Source of the DNA: Rummeliibacillus suwonensis
GTDB taxonomy: Bacteria > Bacillota > Bacilli > Bacillales_A > Planococcaceae
Reading direction: 5' to 3'
DNA length: 64,000 nucleotides
Assembly: GCF_007896435.1 (NCBI RefSeq)
Contig: NZ_VCBL01000001.1
Location: 2,169,078 to 2,233,077 of the forward strand
The translations under genes were made by a program, and so were the position numbers. A model generated the notes under the pieces. It saw only the letters and a list, made by a program, of their open reading frames with translations, did no database searches and was not told the origin of the DNA. Of the stretch, positions 38,312-47,208 are shown piece after piece; the first letter of the stretch is position 1, and each line of letters starts with the position of its first letter.

Positions 38312-39514
38312 TTATTCTAAAAATTGTAAAAAGCTTTTTCCGTATTCAGGTAGTTTCACATGGAAATTATCAGCAACTGTTGCACCTAATGATGCAAAGG
38401 TATCTATTTTAGGAAGCGCTTTTCCTTCCTTGAAACGTGGTGAATACACGATCAGTGGAACAAATTCACGTGTATGATCTGTTCCTTGGAATGTTGGATC
38501 GTTTCCATGATCTGCAGTGATTAGAAGTAAATCATCTTCTGTCATCAACGATAATGCTTCAGGAAGTCGACGATCAAATTCTTCAAGAGCTTCACCATAA
38601 CCAATCGGATTTCGACGATGCCCATATTTTGCATCAAAATCGACAAGATTCAGAAATGCCAAACCATGAAAGTCTTTCTTCATCACATGGACTAATTGAT
38701 CCATCCCATCAGAATTATCTTTCGTACGAATAGCTTTTGTTACCCCTTCACCATTATAAATATCAGAGATCTTTCCTAACGCAATCACCTCTAATTCTGC
38801 ATCTTTCAACTCATTCATCACCGTGCGACCAAATGGTTTTAATGCATAATCATGACGGTTTGAAGTACGTGTAAAGTTTCCAGGTGTACCAACGAATGGA
38901 CGAGCAATGACACGACCAACTAGATAGTCGGGTTTCAATGTCATTTCTCGAGCAATTTGGCAAATTTCATATAATTCTTCAAGCGGTACAACATCTTCAT
39001 GTGCTGCAATTTGAAGAACAGGATCCGCAGATGTATAAACAATAATCGCACCTGTTGCCATATGTTCTTTCCCAAATTCCTCAATAACTTGTGTACCTGA
39101 CGCTGGTTTGTTACATAATACTTTGCGTCCAGTACGTTCTTCCAATTCATCGATTAATGATTGTGGGAATCCGTTTGGATAAACTTTAAATGGTTTCTTT
39201 ATGTTGAGCCCCATCATTTCCCAATGACCTGTCATTGTATCTTTTCCCACAGAAGCTTCTTGCATATAACCATAGTAGGCTTCTGGTTTTTCTACTGATT
39301 TCATGCCTTCAAGATCTTCAAGGCCTAGCAAACCACGAATATTGGTATAACCAAGGCGTTCCATATTCGGCATGGTTAGGCCTTTCATTTCATGTGCAAT
39401 ATGTCCAAGTGTATCAGCACCCACATCGTTAAACTTTGCGGCATCAGGTGCTTCACCTATTCCAACTGAGTCCATGACGATTAAGTGAATACGTTTAAAA
39501 GATTTTGTAGTCAT
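38312..39514 (-). CDS. deoB: Phosphopentomutase
   Basis: A 400-residue alkaline-phosphatase-superfamily mutase that interconverts (deoxy)ribose 1- and 5-phosphates. Motifs are the metal/phospho site [43 protein letters not shown] and the final TADHGNDPT. It starts at an ATG preceded by GAGGAGG. Together with pdp it feeds nucleoside sugars into the pentose phosphate pathway, in which tkt at 53-55 kb also acts. Confidence 0.96.
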   Translation of the reverse strand: MTTKSFKRIHLIVMDSVGIGEAPDAAKFNDVGADTLGHIAHEMKGLTMPNMERLGYTNIRGLLGLEDLEGMKSVEKPEAYYGYMQEASVGKDTMTGHWEMMGLNIKKPFKVYPNGFPQSLIDELEERTGRKVLCNKPASGTQVIEEFGKEHMATGAIIVYTSADPVLQIAAHEDVVPLEELYEICQIAREMTLKPDYLVGRVIARPFVGTPGNFTRTSNRHDYALKPFGRTVMNELKDAELEVIALGKISDIYNGEGVTKAIRTKDNSDGMDQLVHVMKKDFHGLAFLNLVDFDAKYGHRRNPIGYGEALEEFDRRLPEALSLMTEDDLLLITADHGNDPTFQGTDHTREFVPLIVYSPRFKEGKALPKIDTFASLGATVADNFHVKLPEYGKSFLQFLE

Positions 39515-39593
39515 CCATTTATCCTCCTCGTTCCTACATCCATTTTACCAAATTGTTTCAAAAAATAAAGGTCAGACATCTGATGATTTCAAA

Positions 39594-40499
39594 TCATGCT
39601 CTAGGATGGAATTGCTTATACACCTCTGACAGTCGAGTTTTACTAATATGTGTATAAATTTGTGTTGTGGCAATATCTGCATGTCCTAGCATTTCTTGAA
39701 CGGCTCTTAAATCTGCTCCATTTTCGATTAAATGTGTGGCAAAGGAATGTCTTAAAATATGCGGTGTTAATTCCTTTTCAATACCCGCTTTTTGTGCATA
39801 CCCCTTCATCAATTTCCAGCATCCTTGTCTAGTCAGCCTTTTTCCTCTTTGGTTGATGAATAATGCCTCCGTTCGTAATTTGGGATTTTCTAATTGAAAA
39901 CGGGCTGTATTTAAGTAATTTGTACAGGCTTCAATAGCGGAGCTTCCTAATGGAATAATTCGCTCCTTGCCACCTTTCCCAAATACACGTACAAAGCCCA
40001 TTGTCAAATGGATATCTTCTAAGTTCAATGAGATACATTCACTTACCCTCATACCTGTTGCATATAACAATTCCAGCATGGCACGATCCCGAACACCTTG
40101 TGGTTTACTTATATTTGGCGTCGCTATTAAGCGATCTATTTCTTCGATGGATAAAACTTTTGGCAATTTTTGTTCAATTTTGGGCATATCAATATGCACG
40201 GTTGGATCATTATTGCATCTTTTTTCTCTAAGCAAAAATTGATGGAAAGAGCGAATGGATGAGATATGTCTTGAAATCGTTCTTGCTGATATTCCTTTAT
40301 TTTTTAACGCTTGTAAATGCTGTAGTATATGAAAACGTTCAACTTGGTCAAAAGTTTCAAGTTGTTGGGTTTCAAAAATATTTTGTGTATAGTCTTTGAT
40401 ATCTCGTTCATAAGATTGCAATGTATTTTCGGAAAGTTGACGCTCGACTCGTAGAAAATGTATATACTCTTCAATCGCATCTGCTATATCTGGTTTCAC
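39594..40499 (-). CDS. xerD: Tyrosine recombinase XerD
   Basis: A 301-residue site-specific recombinase that resolves chromosome dimers at dif together with XerC/CodV. An N-terminal SAM-like core-binding domain (about 1-100) precedes the catalytic domain. The catalytic residues can be read as Arg in LLYATGMRVSE, HILRHSFATHL, and GHADIATTQIYTHIS with the Tyr nucleophile. It is GTG-started, with GGAGGAA upstream. Location between fur and deoB matches ripX of B. subtilis. Confidence 0.96.
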   Translation of the reverse strand: MKPDIADAIEEYIHFLRVERQLSENTLQSYERDIKDYTQNIFETQQLETFDQVERFHILQHLQALKNKGISARTISRHISSIRSFHQFLLREKRCNNDPTVHIDMPKIEQKLPKVLSIEEIDRLIATPNISKPQGVRDRAMLELLYATGMRVSECISLNLEDIHLTMGFVRVFGKGGKERIIPLGSSAIEACTNYLNTARFQLENPKLRTEALFINQRGKRLTRQGCWKLMKGYAQKAGIEKELTPHILRHSFATHLIENGADLRAVQEMLGHADIATTQIYTHISKTRLSEVYKQFHPRA

Positions 40500-40705
40500 A
40501 GCTTCTATTCCTCCAATTTGGCAAAATCTATCTGGCTTTCAAGCTAGCCTATCAAGTTTCAATGCATCTCATTCGAAAGCTAAAAAACGCTTTTGGTTGA
40601 AAGATGCATTGGGATTTTTCAGTATGTACAAAGTTTTAGTGCTAAAATCGATTTCATCAATCTATTTTTATCAGATGTATTCATTAGTGGGGCTTATCTA
40701 TAAAA

Positions 40706-41433
40706 TCAAGCATATCGATGACCCAATTTTCCTCCATAAGATATAGTGTATTCGCTGATTTCCGTTGCGGCTTGCTCGCTCATGTGGAAACGGACTTGTA
40801 TTTGCTCTTTCCGAGGAGTTATTCGTTCTCCTATGATTTATTCGCTCTCTCGGAGACTTTATTCGCTCTTTCCGAGGAGTTATTCGCTCTCTCATAGATT
40901 TTATTTGCTCTTTCCGAGGAGTTATTCGTTCTCCTATGATTTATTCGCTCTCTCGGAGACTTTATTCGCTCTTTCCGAGGAGTTATTCGCTCTCTCATAG
41001 ATTTTATTTGCTCTTTCCGAGGAGTTATTCGCCCTCCTATGATTTATTCGCTCTCTCGGAGACTTTATTCGCTCTTTCCGAGGAGTTATTCGCTCTCTCA
41101 TAGATTTTATTTGTTCTTTCCGAGGAGTTATTCGCCCTCCTATGATTTATTCGCTCTCTCGGAGATTTTATTTGCTCTTTCCGAGGAGTTATTCGCTCTC
41201 TCATGATTTATTCGTTCTTTCAAAGACTTTATTCGCTCTTTCCGAGGAGTCATTCGCTCTTTCGGAGACTTTATTCGCTCTTTCCGTAGACATTGGATTG
41301 TCTTCACCCGAGTATGCGCTACTCGAAGGACTTGAGCAAGTCACAACGAAGACCTCATAAATGGAGCTAAAAATACATGTTTTTAGAATGATGCCTAATT
41401 TATCACCTATTTTCCCCCTAATCAACACGTCTG
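40706..41433. mobile_element. Family B MITE, copy B5, enlarged by an internal tandem array
   Basis: Left end CAAGCATATCGATG (degenerate) with the following CCAATTTT, right end AATCAACACGTCTG. The flanking 9-mers CTATAAAAT (40697-40705) and CTATGAAAT (41434-41442) match at 8 of 9 positions, so the whole 728-bp block is one insertion. The interior contains the 21-bp array (next entry). It fills most of the fur-xerD gap. Confidence 0.75.
40799..41290. repeat. Tandem array of a 21-bp unit (ATTCGCTCTTTCCGAGGAGTT) inside B5
   Basis: About 23 units. The consensus ATTCGCTCTTTCCGAGGAGTT alternates with variants ATTCGCTCTCTCGGAGACTTT, ATTCGCTCTCTCATAGATTTT and a 19-bp ATTCGTTCTCCTATGATTT. These five make a higher-order unit of about 103 bp that is repeated at least three times. 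On the minus strand the unit is seven codons and reads like SERANNS in several frames, but there is no real gene. Confidence 0.85.
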
Positions 41434-41497
41434 CTATGAAATATAGGGAATTAGCTGATTTTAATATGAATTTTACATGATGAAATGGATTCACTAA

Positions 41498-41530
41498 AAT
41501 AAAAAAGGACAGCACCTCCGCCATCCTTTA
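41498..41530 (-). terminator. Terminator of fur
   Basis: AAAGGATGGCGGAGG and its GTGCTGTCCTTT counterpart pair and are followed on the minus strand by TTTT. It overlaps the region just past the stop codon at 41547. Confidence 0.6.
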
Positions 41531-41546
41531 CTCGTTTGCTATAAAC

Positions 41547-42029
41547 TTATTCTCTGTTTTTTTCTTCTTTGTTTTTTTCCTCTGCTGCGTGCTTTTCATT
41601 ACAGCGCCAGCAAATACCATGGAATGTTAATCGGTGATCTTTAATTTGGAAATTCCAGCGTTTTTCAACGACAGCTTCTACATCTTCAAGTAAGTCCTCT
41701 TGAATTTCATCGACGGCGCCACATTCGATACATACGAGGTGATGATGAAAGTGAGCTGCTCCCTCTTGTCGTAAATCATAGCGAGAAACTCCGTCACCAA
41801 AATTAATCTTGTCGACAATTTTTAGTTCTGTAAGTAGCTCTAATGTACGATATACAGTTGCTAGACCGATTTCTGGTGCTTTTTCCTTCACTAAAAGGTA
41901 AACATCTTCAGCACTTAAATGATCTTCCTCATTTTCTAAAAGCACTCTAACCGTCGCTTCTCGTTGCGGCGTCAGTTTATAGCTAGCACCATGTAGTTGT
42001 TTTTTTATACGATCAATTCGGCTCTCCAT
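41547..42029 (-). CDS. fur: Ferric uptake regulator Fur
   Basis: A 160-residue metal-dependent repressor. The N-terminal winged helix (residues ~1-85) has KLTPQREATVRVLLENEEDHLSAEDVYLLVKEKAPEIGLATVYRTLELL. The dimerisation domain carries HFHHHLVCIECGAVDE and the C-terminal CWRCNEKHAAEE cysteines that bind structural zinc. The neighbours (xerD downstream, spoIIM-like and nudF upstream) fit Fur rather than PerR or Zur. A perfect Fur box lies 90 bases upstream, so it should regulate itself. Confidence 0.94.
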   Translation of the reverse strand: MESRIDRIKKQLHGASYKLTPQREATVRVLLENEEDHLSAEDVYLLVKEKAPEIGLATVYRTLELLTELKIVDKINFGDGVSRYDLRQEGAAHFHHHLVCIECGAVDEIQEDLLEDVEAVVEKRWNFQIKDHRLTFHGICWRCNEKHAAEEKNKEEKNRE

Positions 42030-42110
42030 ATGACGCCCCCCTAAACTTCTACCATTATACCAAAGAATTATTTCTTATTACAAGATTAAGCAACTAAAAT
42101 GTTATAGCAA

Positions 42111-42141
42111 TTATTTAATGATAATAATTATCATTAAATAA
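42111..42141. promoter_or_regulatory. Perfect Fur box upstream of fur
   Basis: TGATAAT-A-ATTATCA (42119-42133) is the exact 7-1-7 Fur motif. The dyad is extended to a perfect 15-1-15 palindrome of TTATTTAATGATAAT arms at 42111-42141. Confidence 0.85.
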
Positions 42142-42168
42142 TTCATTTTCAGTTGAAAATAATTTTTC

Positions 42169-42265
42169 CTAGTATGTTGATTATCCAATTTTGTACATTG
42201 AAATATAGAGTGTATTCTCTGATTTCCACTACGGCTTGCTCGCTTTCCTGCAGGCAAACGCAGAG
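42169..42265. repeat. Family B left-half fragment B6
   Basis: AGTATGTTGATTATCCAATTTT, then TGATTTCCACTACGGCTTGCTCGCTTTCCTGC, matches the left half of B4. The right half is missing and the sequence then goes into a short family A-like hairpin. Confidence 0.55.
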
Positions 42266-42292
42266 CTGGTTGGTTCTACTAACACAATGAGA

Positions 42293-42334
42293 GATAAAGT
42301 GAAAATCTCCCTTGTGAGGCTTCACTTTAAGCAT
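42293..42334. repeat. Short family A-like hairpin
   Basis: ATAAAGTGAAAATCTCCC is followed by GAGGCTTCACTTTA, so the family A left end has formed a self-complementary mini-copy. Confidence 0.45.
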
Positions 42335-42371
42335 AGCATTGAAAAAGCATTCCTTCTATGACAAAATTCAT

Positions 42372-42881
42372 CTAAAACATGAAATGAATGATAATCAACT
42401 CTATCCCAAATATCATAAGAGTCATTATATTAATGACGATTACTCTCTTCCAATGTATACCCTTTTTCCGATTATTATAAAATGGTTTTGGAACAAGGAC
42501 AATAGAAAATAATAATAATAAACAAGTGTACAAAAATTGTATAGGGAACCACCACAATGCGTAACTCCAAAATGCATGTTGTGTAGCAATTAAAAAGGCA
42601 GAGCAAAATCCAAAAAAAGCACTTTTGCAAACAACAACTAGTCGCGTTGCATGTCTAAACCATTGATGTGTTGCAAGAAGCACTAAAAATAGATATGGCA
42701 TGAATGCTGGCCAAAGTGATTGCCATAGTTTAGGCTTCCCTTCTAATAGTAACCGTGGATCCATAATAGATATTAACCATTCACTTTGAGAGGGAGTAGA
42801 TAGTTTGAATGCAATAATACCACCGATAAATCCAATTGAGATAATAAGGAAAAAATAAATGATTTGTAATGAACGATTCAC
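42372..42881 (-). CDS. SpoIIM-like membrane protein (divergent)
   Basis: A 169-residue protein with about five membrane helices. It lies between nudF and fur, where B. subtilis carries spoIIM. A VVVCKSAFFGFCSAFLIATQ segment resembles the MKGIVIGFTVGFLV core of SpoIIM, and the N-terminal helix followed by an extracytoplasmic loop also fits. SpoIIM, with SpoIID and SpoIIP, drives forespore engulfment. Overall similarity is weak and the protein is about 45 residues shorter than SpoIIM, so this is a position-based inference. The start is a GTG after AGTAGGTG. Confidence 0.5.
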   Translation of the reverse strand: MNRSLQIIYFFLIISIGFIGGIIAFKLSTPSQSEWLISIMDPRLLLEGKPKLWQSLWPAFMPYLFLVLLATHQWFRHATRLVVVCKSAFFGFCSAFLIATQHAFWSYALWWFPIQFLYTCLLLLFSIVLVPKPFYNNRKKGIHWKRVIVINIMTLMIFGIELIIIHFMF

Positions 42882-42935
42882 TAGGTCACCTACTTTCTAA
42901 TAGTACAACCTATGCACATCGTTCTTAAAAATACC

Positions 42936-43481
42936 TTATTTTACTAGATTATTTTTTGCCCACATGATAGCTAAAATGGTTTTAGCATCGAAAATCCGTT
43001 GTTCTGCTACCAATTGTTCTGCCTCTTCAATTGAAACTTCTAAAAGTTCGACAAATTCATCCTCATCTAAACTTGCAGGTTGTGCTATTTTAAATAAATT
43101 TCGTGCAACAAACAGATGGATTACTTCATCCGCAAATCCGGGAGAAGTGGCAAATGACTGAATGACATCGAGATCCATAGCCCCATAACCTGTTTCCTCT
43201 TCCAACTCTCTGATAGCAGTAAATTCTGGCTTTTCCCCTGGTTCTAATTTTCCGGCAGGTATTTCAATAATACTGCGTTCTAGCGGCTTGCGGAATTGCT
43301 CTACCATTACGATTTTTCCATCACTGGTGATGGGGATAATGGCTACAGCTCCTGGATGCTTCACCAATTCTCTCGTTGCTTTTTTTCCATCCGGTAGGAT
43401 CACTTCATCTACTTGCACTTTAATAACTTTTCCTTCAAAGATTGTTTTTGTAGAAATCGTTTTTTCTTCAAATTTTTCCAT
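42936..43481 (-). CDS. nudF: ADP-ribose pyrophosphatase (Nudix)
   Basis: A 181-residue Nudix hydrolase that splits ADP-ribose to AMP and ribose 5-phosphate. The Nudix box is visible in GKLEPGEKPEFTAIRELEEE and continues with TGYG. It is very close to B. subtilis NudF (YqkG), including HPGAVAIIPIT and QFRKPLERSIIEIPAG. The ATG at 43481 follows GAGAGGAA; the frame would extend to 43520 without support. Confidence 0.93.
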   Translation of the reverse strand: MEKFEEKTISTKTIFEGKVIKVQVDEVILPDGKKATRELVKHPGAVAIIPITSDGKIVMVEQFRKPLERSIIEIPAGKLEPGEKPEFTAIRELEEETGYGAMDLDVIQSFATSPGFADEVIHLFVARNLFKIAQPASLDEDEFVELLEVSIEEAEQLVAEQRIFDAKTILAIMWAKNNLVK

Positions 43482-43551
43482 ATTTAAATTCCTCTCTGTT
43501 GTTCTTTTTCCATAAATCATTGTACCATTAACTAAAAAGGAGGAATATATT

Positions 43552-44454
43552 TTGAAAAAAAGGCAATTAGGTGCAAGTAATTTACATATTTCTGAAATTG
43601 GTTTAGGGTGTATGTCTTTACCTACGAATTTGCAGGACGCTTCTTATATTGTTGATGCAGCATTGGATTTTGGCATTAACTATTTCGATACAGCCGATCT
43701 GTATAATCATGGATTAAATGAAAATATTGTTGGTCAATTGTTGAAAGAAAAAAGGCAACAAATTGTTTTAGCCACTAAGGTAGGGAATGTGTGGAATAAA
43801 AACGAAGATTCTTGGTATTGGGATGCCTCAAAATCACATATCAAAGAAGGCATTAAAGACAGTTTACATCGCCTACAAACAGATTACGTAGATGTTTATC
43901 AATTGCATGGCGGTACAATAGAAGATCCATGGGATGAGATTATCGAAGCATTTGAAGAACTTAAACAGGAAGGCTACATTCGAGAATATGGTATTTCTTC
44001 TATCCGACCAAATGTTTTAAAACGTTTTTTACCAACAAGCAGTGCGATCTCAGTCATGATGCAATACAATCTTCTTGATCGTAGACCTGAAGAATGGTTC
44101 GATTTTATCGTAGAACAAGGTGCATCTGTGGTTACTCGAGGTTCAGTTGCCAAAGGTCTATTAACAGCTGAATGGCAAAAACGGCTCGCCAATTCGAACG
44201 GTTATCTATCTTATTCGCAAGAAGAACTACAAGACACGCTTCAACATATAATTGCTATAAACTCTTCCATCCACGCTGCTGCGCTAAAAATGATTTTAAG
44301 TCATTCGGCAATTGCCTCAGCAGTAGTTGGTGCAAGTTCCAAAAAGCAATTGACTGCAACCATTGATGCTTATGAAGCTATCGATGCGGTCAACAATATC
44401 GATGAAATAATTGCATCCACTAAAAAAGATCATTACACGTCTCATCGTGATTGA
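43552..44454 (+). CDS. yqkF: Aldo/keto reductase, YqkF-like
   Basis: A 300-residue NADPH-dependent TIM-barrel oxidoreductase. The catalytic tetrad can be read: Asp in YFDTADLYNHG with its Tyr, Lys of LATKVGN and His in VYQLHGG. It starts with TTG preceded by AAGGAGG. Its place, divergent from nudF and next to yqkE and yqkD, matches B. subtilis. The natural substrate is unknown. Confidence 0.9.
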   Translation: MKKRQLGASNLHISEIGLGCMSLPTNLQDASYIVDAALDFGINYFDTADLYNHGLNENIVGQLLKEKRQQIVLATKVGNVWNKNEDSWYWDASKSHIKEGIKDSLHRLQTDYVDVYQLHGGTIEDPWDEIIEAFEELKQEGYIREYGISSIRPNVLKRFLPTSSAISVMMQYNLLDRRPEEWFDFIVEQGASVVTRGSVAKGLLTAEWQKRLANSNGYLSYSQEELQDTLQHIIAINSSIHAAALKMILSHSAIASAVVGASSKKQLTATIDAYEAIDAVNNIDEIIASTKKDHYTSHRD

Positions 44455-44458
44455 ACAA

Positions 44459-44510
44459 ATTTTCACCTTTGTTATCTTTTGCTGCCTAAAAGATACAAAG
44501 GTGAAAAAAT
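44459..44510 (+). terminator. yqkF terminator
   Basis: TTTTCACCTTTGT and ACAAAGGTGAAAA arms flank a T/A tract just after the stop codon. Confidence 0.85.
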
Positions 44511-44698
44511 AATTTAAACGGCAATCATCTCATTGGAGAGAAGAGCTATTCACTTGTTCTCCATTGTCAATCGTCACCTATACATCCAAAATGAAACAGG
44601 ATGGGATGTTTTTCAGCCATCGGACACCCCTCTGGGAGCACATTGGCAGATCAGAAGCCACCACCGAGTTACAGTGATAAGCCAGAAATAGTTATATC

Positions 44699-44959
44699 CT
44701 AGTATTTTGAACCTTGATCGCCATATTCTTCAAGTAATTTTGCAAAAGATTTATTTTTTTCACGTTGTTTTCTTTCAAATATAAGTTGAGCTTCCTTCTC
44801 TTCTTGCTGTTTCTTTTCTTTCACTACTAATTCTTTTTTAGTCATCTTTAATTTAGCTAATACATTTTCATCTAGTTGATCTTGAAGCGTTATTGCTTCT
44901 TCTTTTACTATTATGTTAGATGATGTTTGATTTTTAGATTGTGCTTTTTTCTTTGCCAT
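44699..44959 (-). CDS. yqkE: YqkE-like small basic protein
   Basis: An 86-residue protein rich in Lys, Glu and Gln, with a central coiled-coil stretch and the ending NKSFAKLLEEYGDQGSKY. It begins MAKKKAQSKNQ. A DUF3886/YqkE-type protein lies here in B. subtilis. The ATG at 44959 follows AGAGGGG; the frame extends to 45010 without support. No catalytic features. Confidence 0.7.
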   Translation of the reverse strand: MAKKKAQSKNQTSSNIIVKEEAITLQDQLDENVLAKLKMTKKELVVKEKKQQEEKEAQLIFERKQREKNKSFAKLLEEYGDQGSKY

Positions 44960-45149
44960 TGATAAGATCCCCTCTTCTATTCGATTAATATTTGTATGTA
45001 TTCTAATCATTATTCATATCATTTTAATACTGAATAGTCTTCTTATCAACATGATAGAATCACTTATGTTATATTGACCAAATGGTTATGCCGTTCATTT
45101 CAAATGTACAAAATAAGCTATATTAATAAAGAAAAAGGTGATGTTGCTT

Positions 45150-46106
45150 ATGAAAAAAAGAATCATATGGATCTTTGGTTTAATAACTGGAATTGTTGGA
45201 GGAATCGCCTCACTTATTGGATATCTCATCACGAGTCGCATCATATATATTAAGAAAAAAGACGATCATTTTATTTTAGAACGTGAGAAAAAAGCATTAC
45301 GATATGATGAAAATTGGTATACAAACGTCCGTAAAGAAAACATAAGTGTTCATTCTCCTAATGGGTATATCATTAAAGGAATTTACTTTATGCCTTTGGA
45401 TACGGTTAATACGATGATTGTCTGTCATGGTGTAACCGAAAATAAAGTAAACTCGATCAAATATGTCCGTTTATTTGAACGTCTAGGATTTAACACAATC
45501 GTCTACGATCATAGAAGACATGGTGAAACTGGTGGTAAAACGACCAGTTATGGCTATTATGAAAAATTTGATTTACAAGCGGTCCTCCATTATTTAAAAA
45601 AGCGCCTAGCTAAAGAAGCAATAGTTGGCGTCCATGGAGAATCTATGGGTGCTGCCACGACCTTATTATATGCAGGGACTTTAGAAGATGAAGCTGATTT
45701 TTATATAGCAGATTGTCCTTATTCTGATTTTTCCGAGGAACTTTATTACTTACTTACCAAACAAACTCCTTTTAAAACAGCTTTTGCGATAAAACTCGCC
45801 AATTTGTTTTTACGATTGCGAGATGGTTATTGGCTAAAAAATATCGCACCTCGAACAGCTGTCACCAATATTCAAAAACCGGTTCTTTTTATCCATAGTC
45901 TACCTGATGACTTTATCTTACCAGGAATGACAATTGAGTTATATCAATTAAAAAAAGGCCCTAAAATGTTGAAACTATTTGAACAAGGAGAACACGCACA
46001 ATCTTTTAACAAAAATCCACAAGAATACGAAGAAACCGTTCGAACATTTCTACATGAATATGTACTCAATAAAGATCAAAATACAGGTGATCCAAAAAAT
46101 CGTTGA
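45150..46106 (+). CDS. yqkD: Alpha/beta-hydrolase, YqkD-like
   Basis: A 318-residue protein with an N-terminal membrane helix (about residues 5-28) and an alpha/beta-hydrolase domain facing outward or peripheral. The nucleophile elbow is GVHGESMGAAT (Ser in GESMG). The acid is probably the Asp in LPDDFILP and the His that of GEHAQSF. ATG 45150 has AAAAGGTG 10 bases upstream. The substrate is unknown; relatives are annotated as lipase or esterase-like. A hairpin at 46085-46136 (AGGTGATC/GATCACCT then T5) terminates it. Confidence 0.82.
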   Translation: MKKRIIWIFGLITGIVGGIASLIGYLITSRIIYIKKKDDHFILEREKKALRYDENWYTNVRKENISVHSPNGYIIKGIYFMPLDTVNTMIVCHGVTENKVNSIKYVRLFERLGFNTIVYDHRRHGETGGKTTSYGYYEKFDLQAVLHYLKKRLAKEAIVGVHGESMGAATTLLYAGTLEDEADFYIADCPYSDFSEELYYLLTKQTPFKTAFAIKLANLFLRLRDGYWLKNIAPRTAVTNIQKPVLFIHSLPDDFILPGMTIELYQLKKGPKMLKLFEQGEHAQSFNKNPQEYEETVRTFLHEYVLNKDQNTGDPKNR

Positions 46107-46136
46107 ATAGGCGACTTTTGAGATCACCTTTTTATT
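46085..46136 (+). terminator. yqkD terminator, overlapping the stop codon
   Basis: AGGTGATC and GATCACCT arms, with a smaller internal stem, followed by TTTTTATTTT. The stem starts inside the last codons. Confidence 0.75.
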
Positions 46137-46139
46137 TTA

Positions 46140-46333
46140 CTTGTATTGAGCTTTTACTGACAGTTAGCACATACTTTCTCTTTAATGAGTGGAGACTTAC
46201 TGCCTGTTTTGAAAATAAAAACATGTAAAAAAGAAGTACAAAATCTACAGCCTGTATAAACCCGATTAGTCAACATACAATTTAGGGGGGAGATGAAAAA
46301 ATCCCTCCCAAATGAAGTTTCACTTTATAATTT
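46140..46333. repeat. Degenerate family A sequences, two halves in opposite orientation
   Basis: 46148-46220 (TTTTACTGACAGTTAGCAC...GTGGAGACTTACTGCCTGTT) matches the right half of family A in plus orientation. 46282-46333 (GGGGGGAGATGAAAAAATCCC...GAAGTTTCACTTTAT) matches the left half in minus orientation. This is the only family A sequence found in reverse. Confidence 0.5.
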
Positions 46334-46409
46334 TCTTTTACTTTTCATAGACTTTAGACATAGATATAAGACTTAAATGGTAAATAAGTTTACCATTTGG
46401 ATAAAAAAA

Positions 46410-46814
46410 TTAAGCCGTTTCATTTGTTGCGGCCTCTTCGCCATGTGTTGATTTCAATGAGTTTTCTTTTTTCTGTTGATGATCGCTAGAAGAAATCATG
46501 CTCTCCATGTACCCTAAAACTTTCATTTGGTTTTTTAGGGAGAGTTTTCGAAATAATTGCAATAACTCATTTTCATCTGAACTAAGGGATTCTTGTTTTA
46601 TTGAATACTCTTCACCCGTCATCAACCAGTCTAGAGAAACGTCAAAAAAACTCGCAATTGCGATCAGTGATTTGGCAGTAGGTGTAGATTTCTTCTTGTC
46701 ATTTTCCCAATCACTTATATTTCCTTGAGATGCTCCAATGGCCTCTGCTAATTCCTTTGCTTTAATCCCTCTTTGTTCTCTTAATGCCCTTATTCGTTTA
46801 CCTATTTCTTTCAT
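46410..46814 (-). CDS. XRE-family transcriptional regulator
   Basis: A 134-residue repressor with an N-terminal Cro/C1 helix-turn-helix (MKEIGKRIRALREQRGIKAKELAEAIGASQGNISDWENDKKKSTP), a linker, and a C-terminal helical stretch. The ATG at 46814 follows AGGAGGG. Divergent from it is a promoter with the palindrome TCGCATATGCGA in its spacer, so it should repress a plus-strand transcript. Such pairs are usually phage or ICE immunity modules. The target gene itself has been reduced to a 20-codon remnant. Confidence 0.85.
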   Translation of the reverse strand: MKEIGKRIRALREQRGIKAKELAEAIGASQGNISDWENDKKKSTPTAKSLIAIASFFDVSLDWLMTGEEYSIKQESLSSDENELLQLFRKLSLKNQMKVLGYMESMISSSDHQQKKENSLKSTHGEEAATNETA

Positions 46815-46873
46815 GGTAATCCCTCCTATAGTTCGCATTTAAGGGTTAAAATTGTAAAAAAACGATTTTTTTC

Positions 46874-46901
46874 TTGAAATAATTCGCATATGCGATATAA
46901 T
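46874..46901 (+). promoter_or_regulatory. Divergent promoter with XRE operator palindrome
   Basis: TTGAAA (46874-46879) and TATAAT (46896-46901) with a 16-bp spacer. The spacer contains the perfect palindrome TCGCATATGCGA (46884-46895). A half-site TTCGCAT (46832-46838) lies near the repressor gene start. Confidence 0.65.
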
Positions 46902-47008
46902 ATATTCAAAGGAAAATAAGTTGCTCATTAAATTTTGGCATTTATCCTTGGCAAAATCAATAAGCACCCTTGGTTCCTTTAACAACGCTACATAGAAGAG
47001 GTGAATGT

Positions 47009-47071
47009 GTGCAAACGATGAAAGACGAAATTCTGGATATGGGAAATGATGAAATCACATTAATAGTCTAA
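47009..47071 (+). pseudogene. Remnant ORF downstream of the XRE-controlled promoter
   Basis: A GTG-started 20-codon frame, MQTMKDEILDMGNDEITLIV, follows AGAGGTG and stops at 47071. It is the only translatable product of the divergent promoter before MITE B7. It may be a real micropeptide or the 5' end of a lost gene. The stretch 47072-47199 holds nothing else. Confidence 0.35.
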
Positions 47072-47208
47072 CCAAATGAACAAAATTTAGCTAAACCATC
47101 TCACAGATCATGCAGCTAAAATACGAAAATTAGACGCGATATTAAAATAAGCTTGATTATCCAAAATAGGAATTGAACAGCTCAAACACTAGTAAATATA
47201 AAAAATGT

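Noticed and set aside
40799-41290. CRISPR-like repeat array
   Set aside because: The units are directly abutting 21-bp (one 19-bp) variants without unique spacers, and no cas genes are near. It is a tandem repeat inside a MITE.
40698-41524. Several ORFs on both strands encoding SERAN- or LFALSE-type repeats
   Set aside because: They follow from the 21-bp periodicity (seven codons), have no ribosome binding sites and lie inside a MITE.
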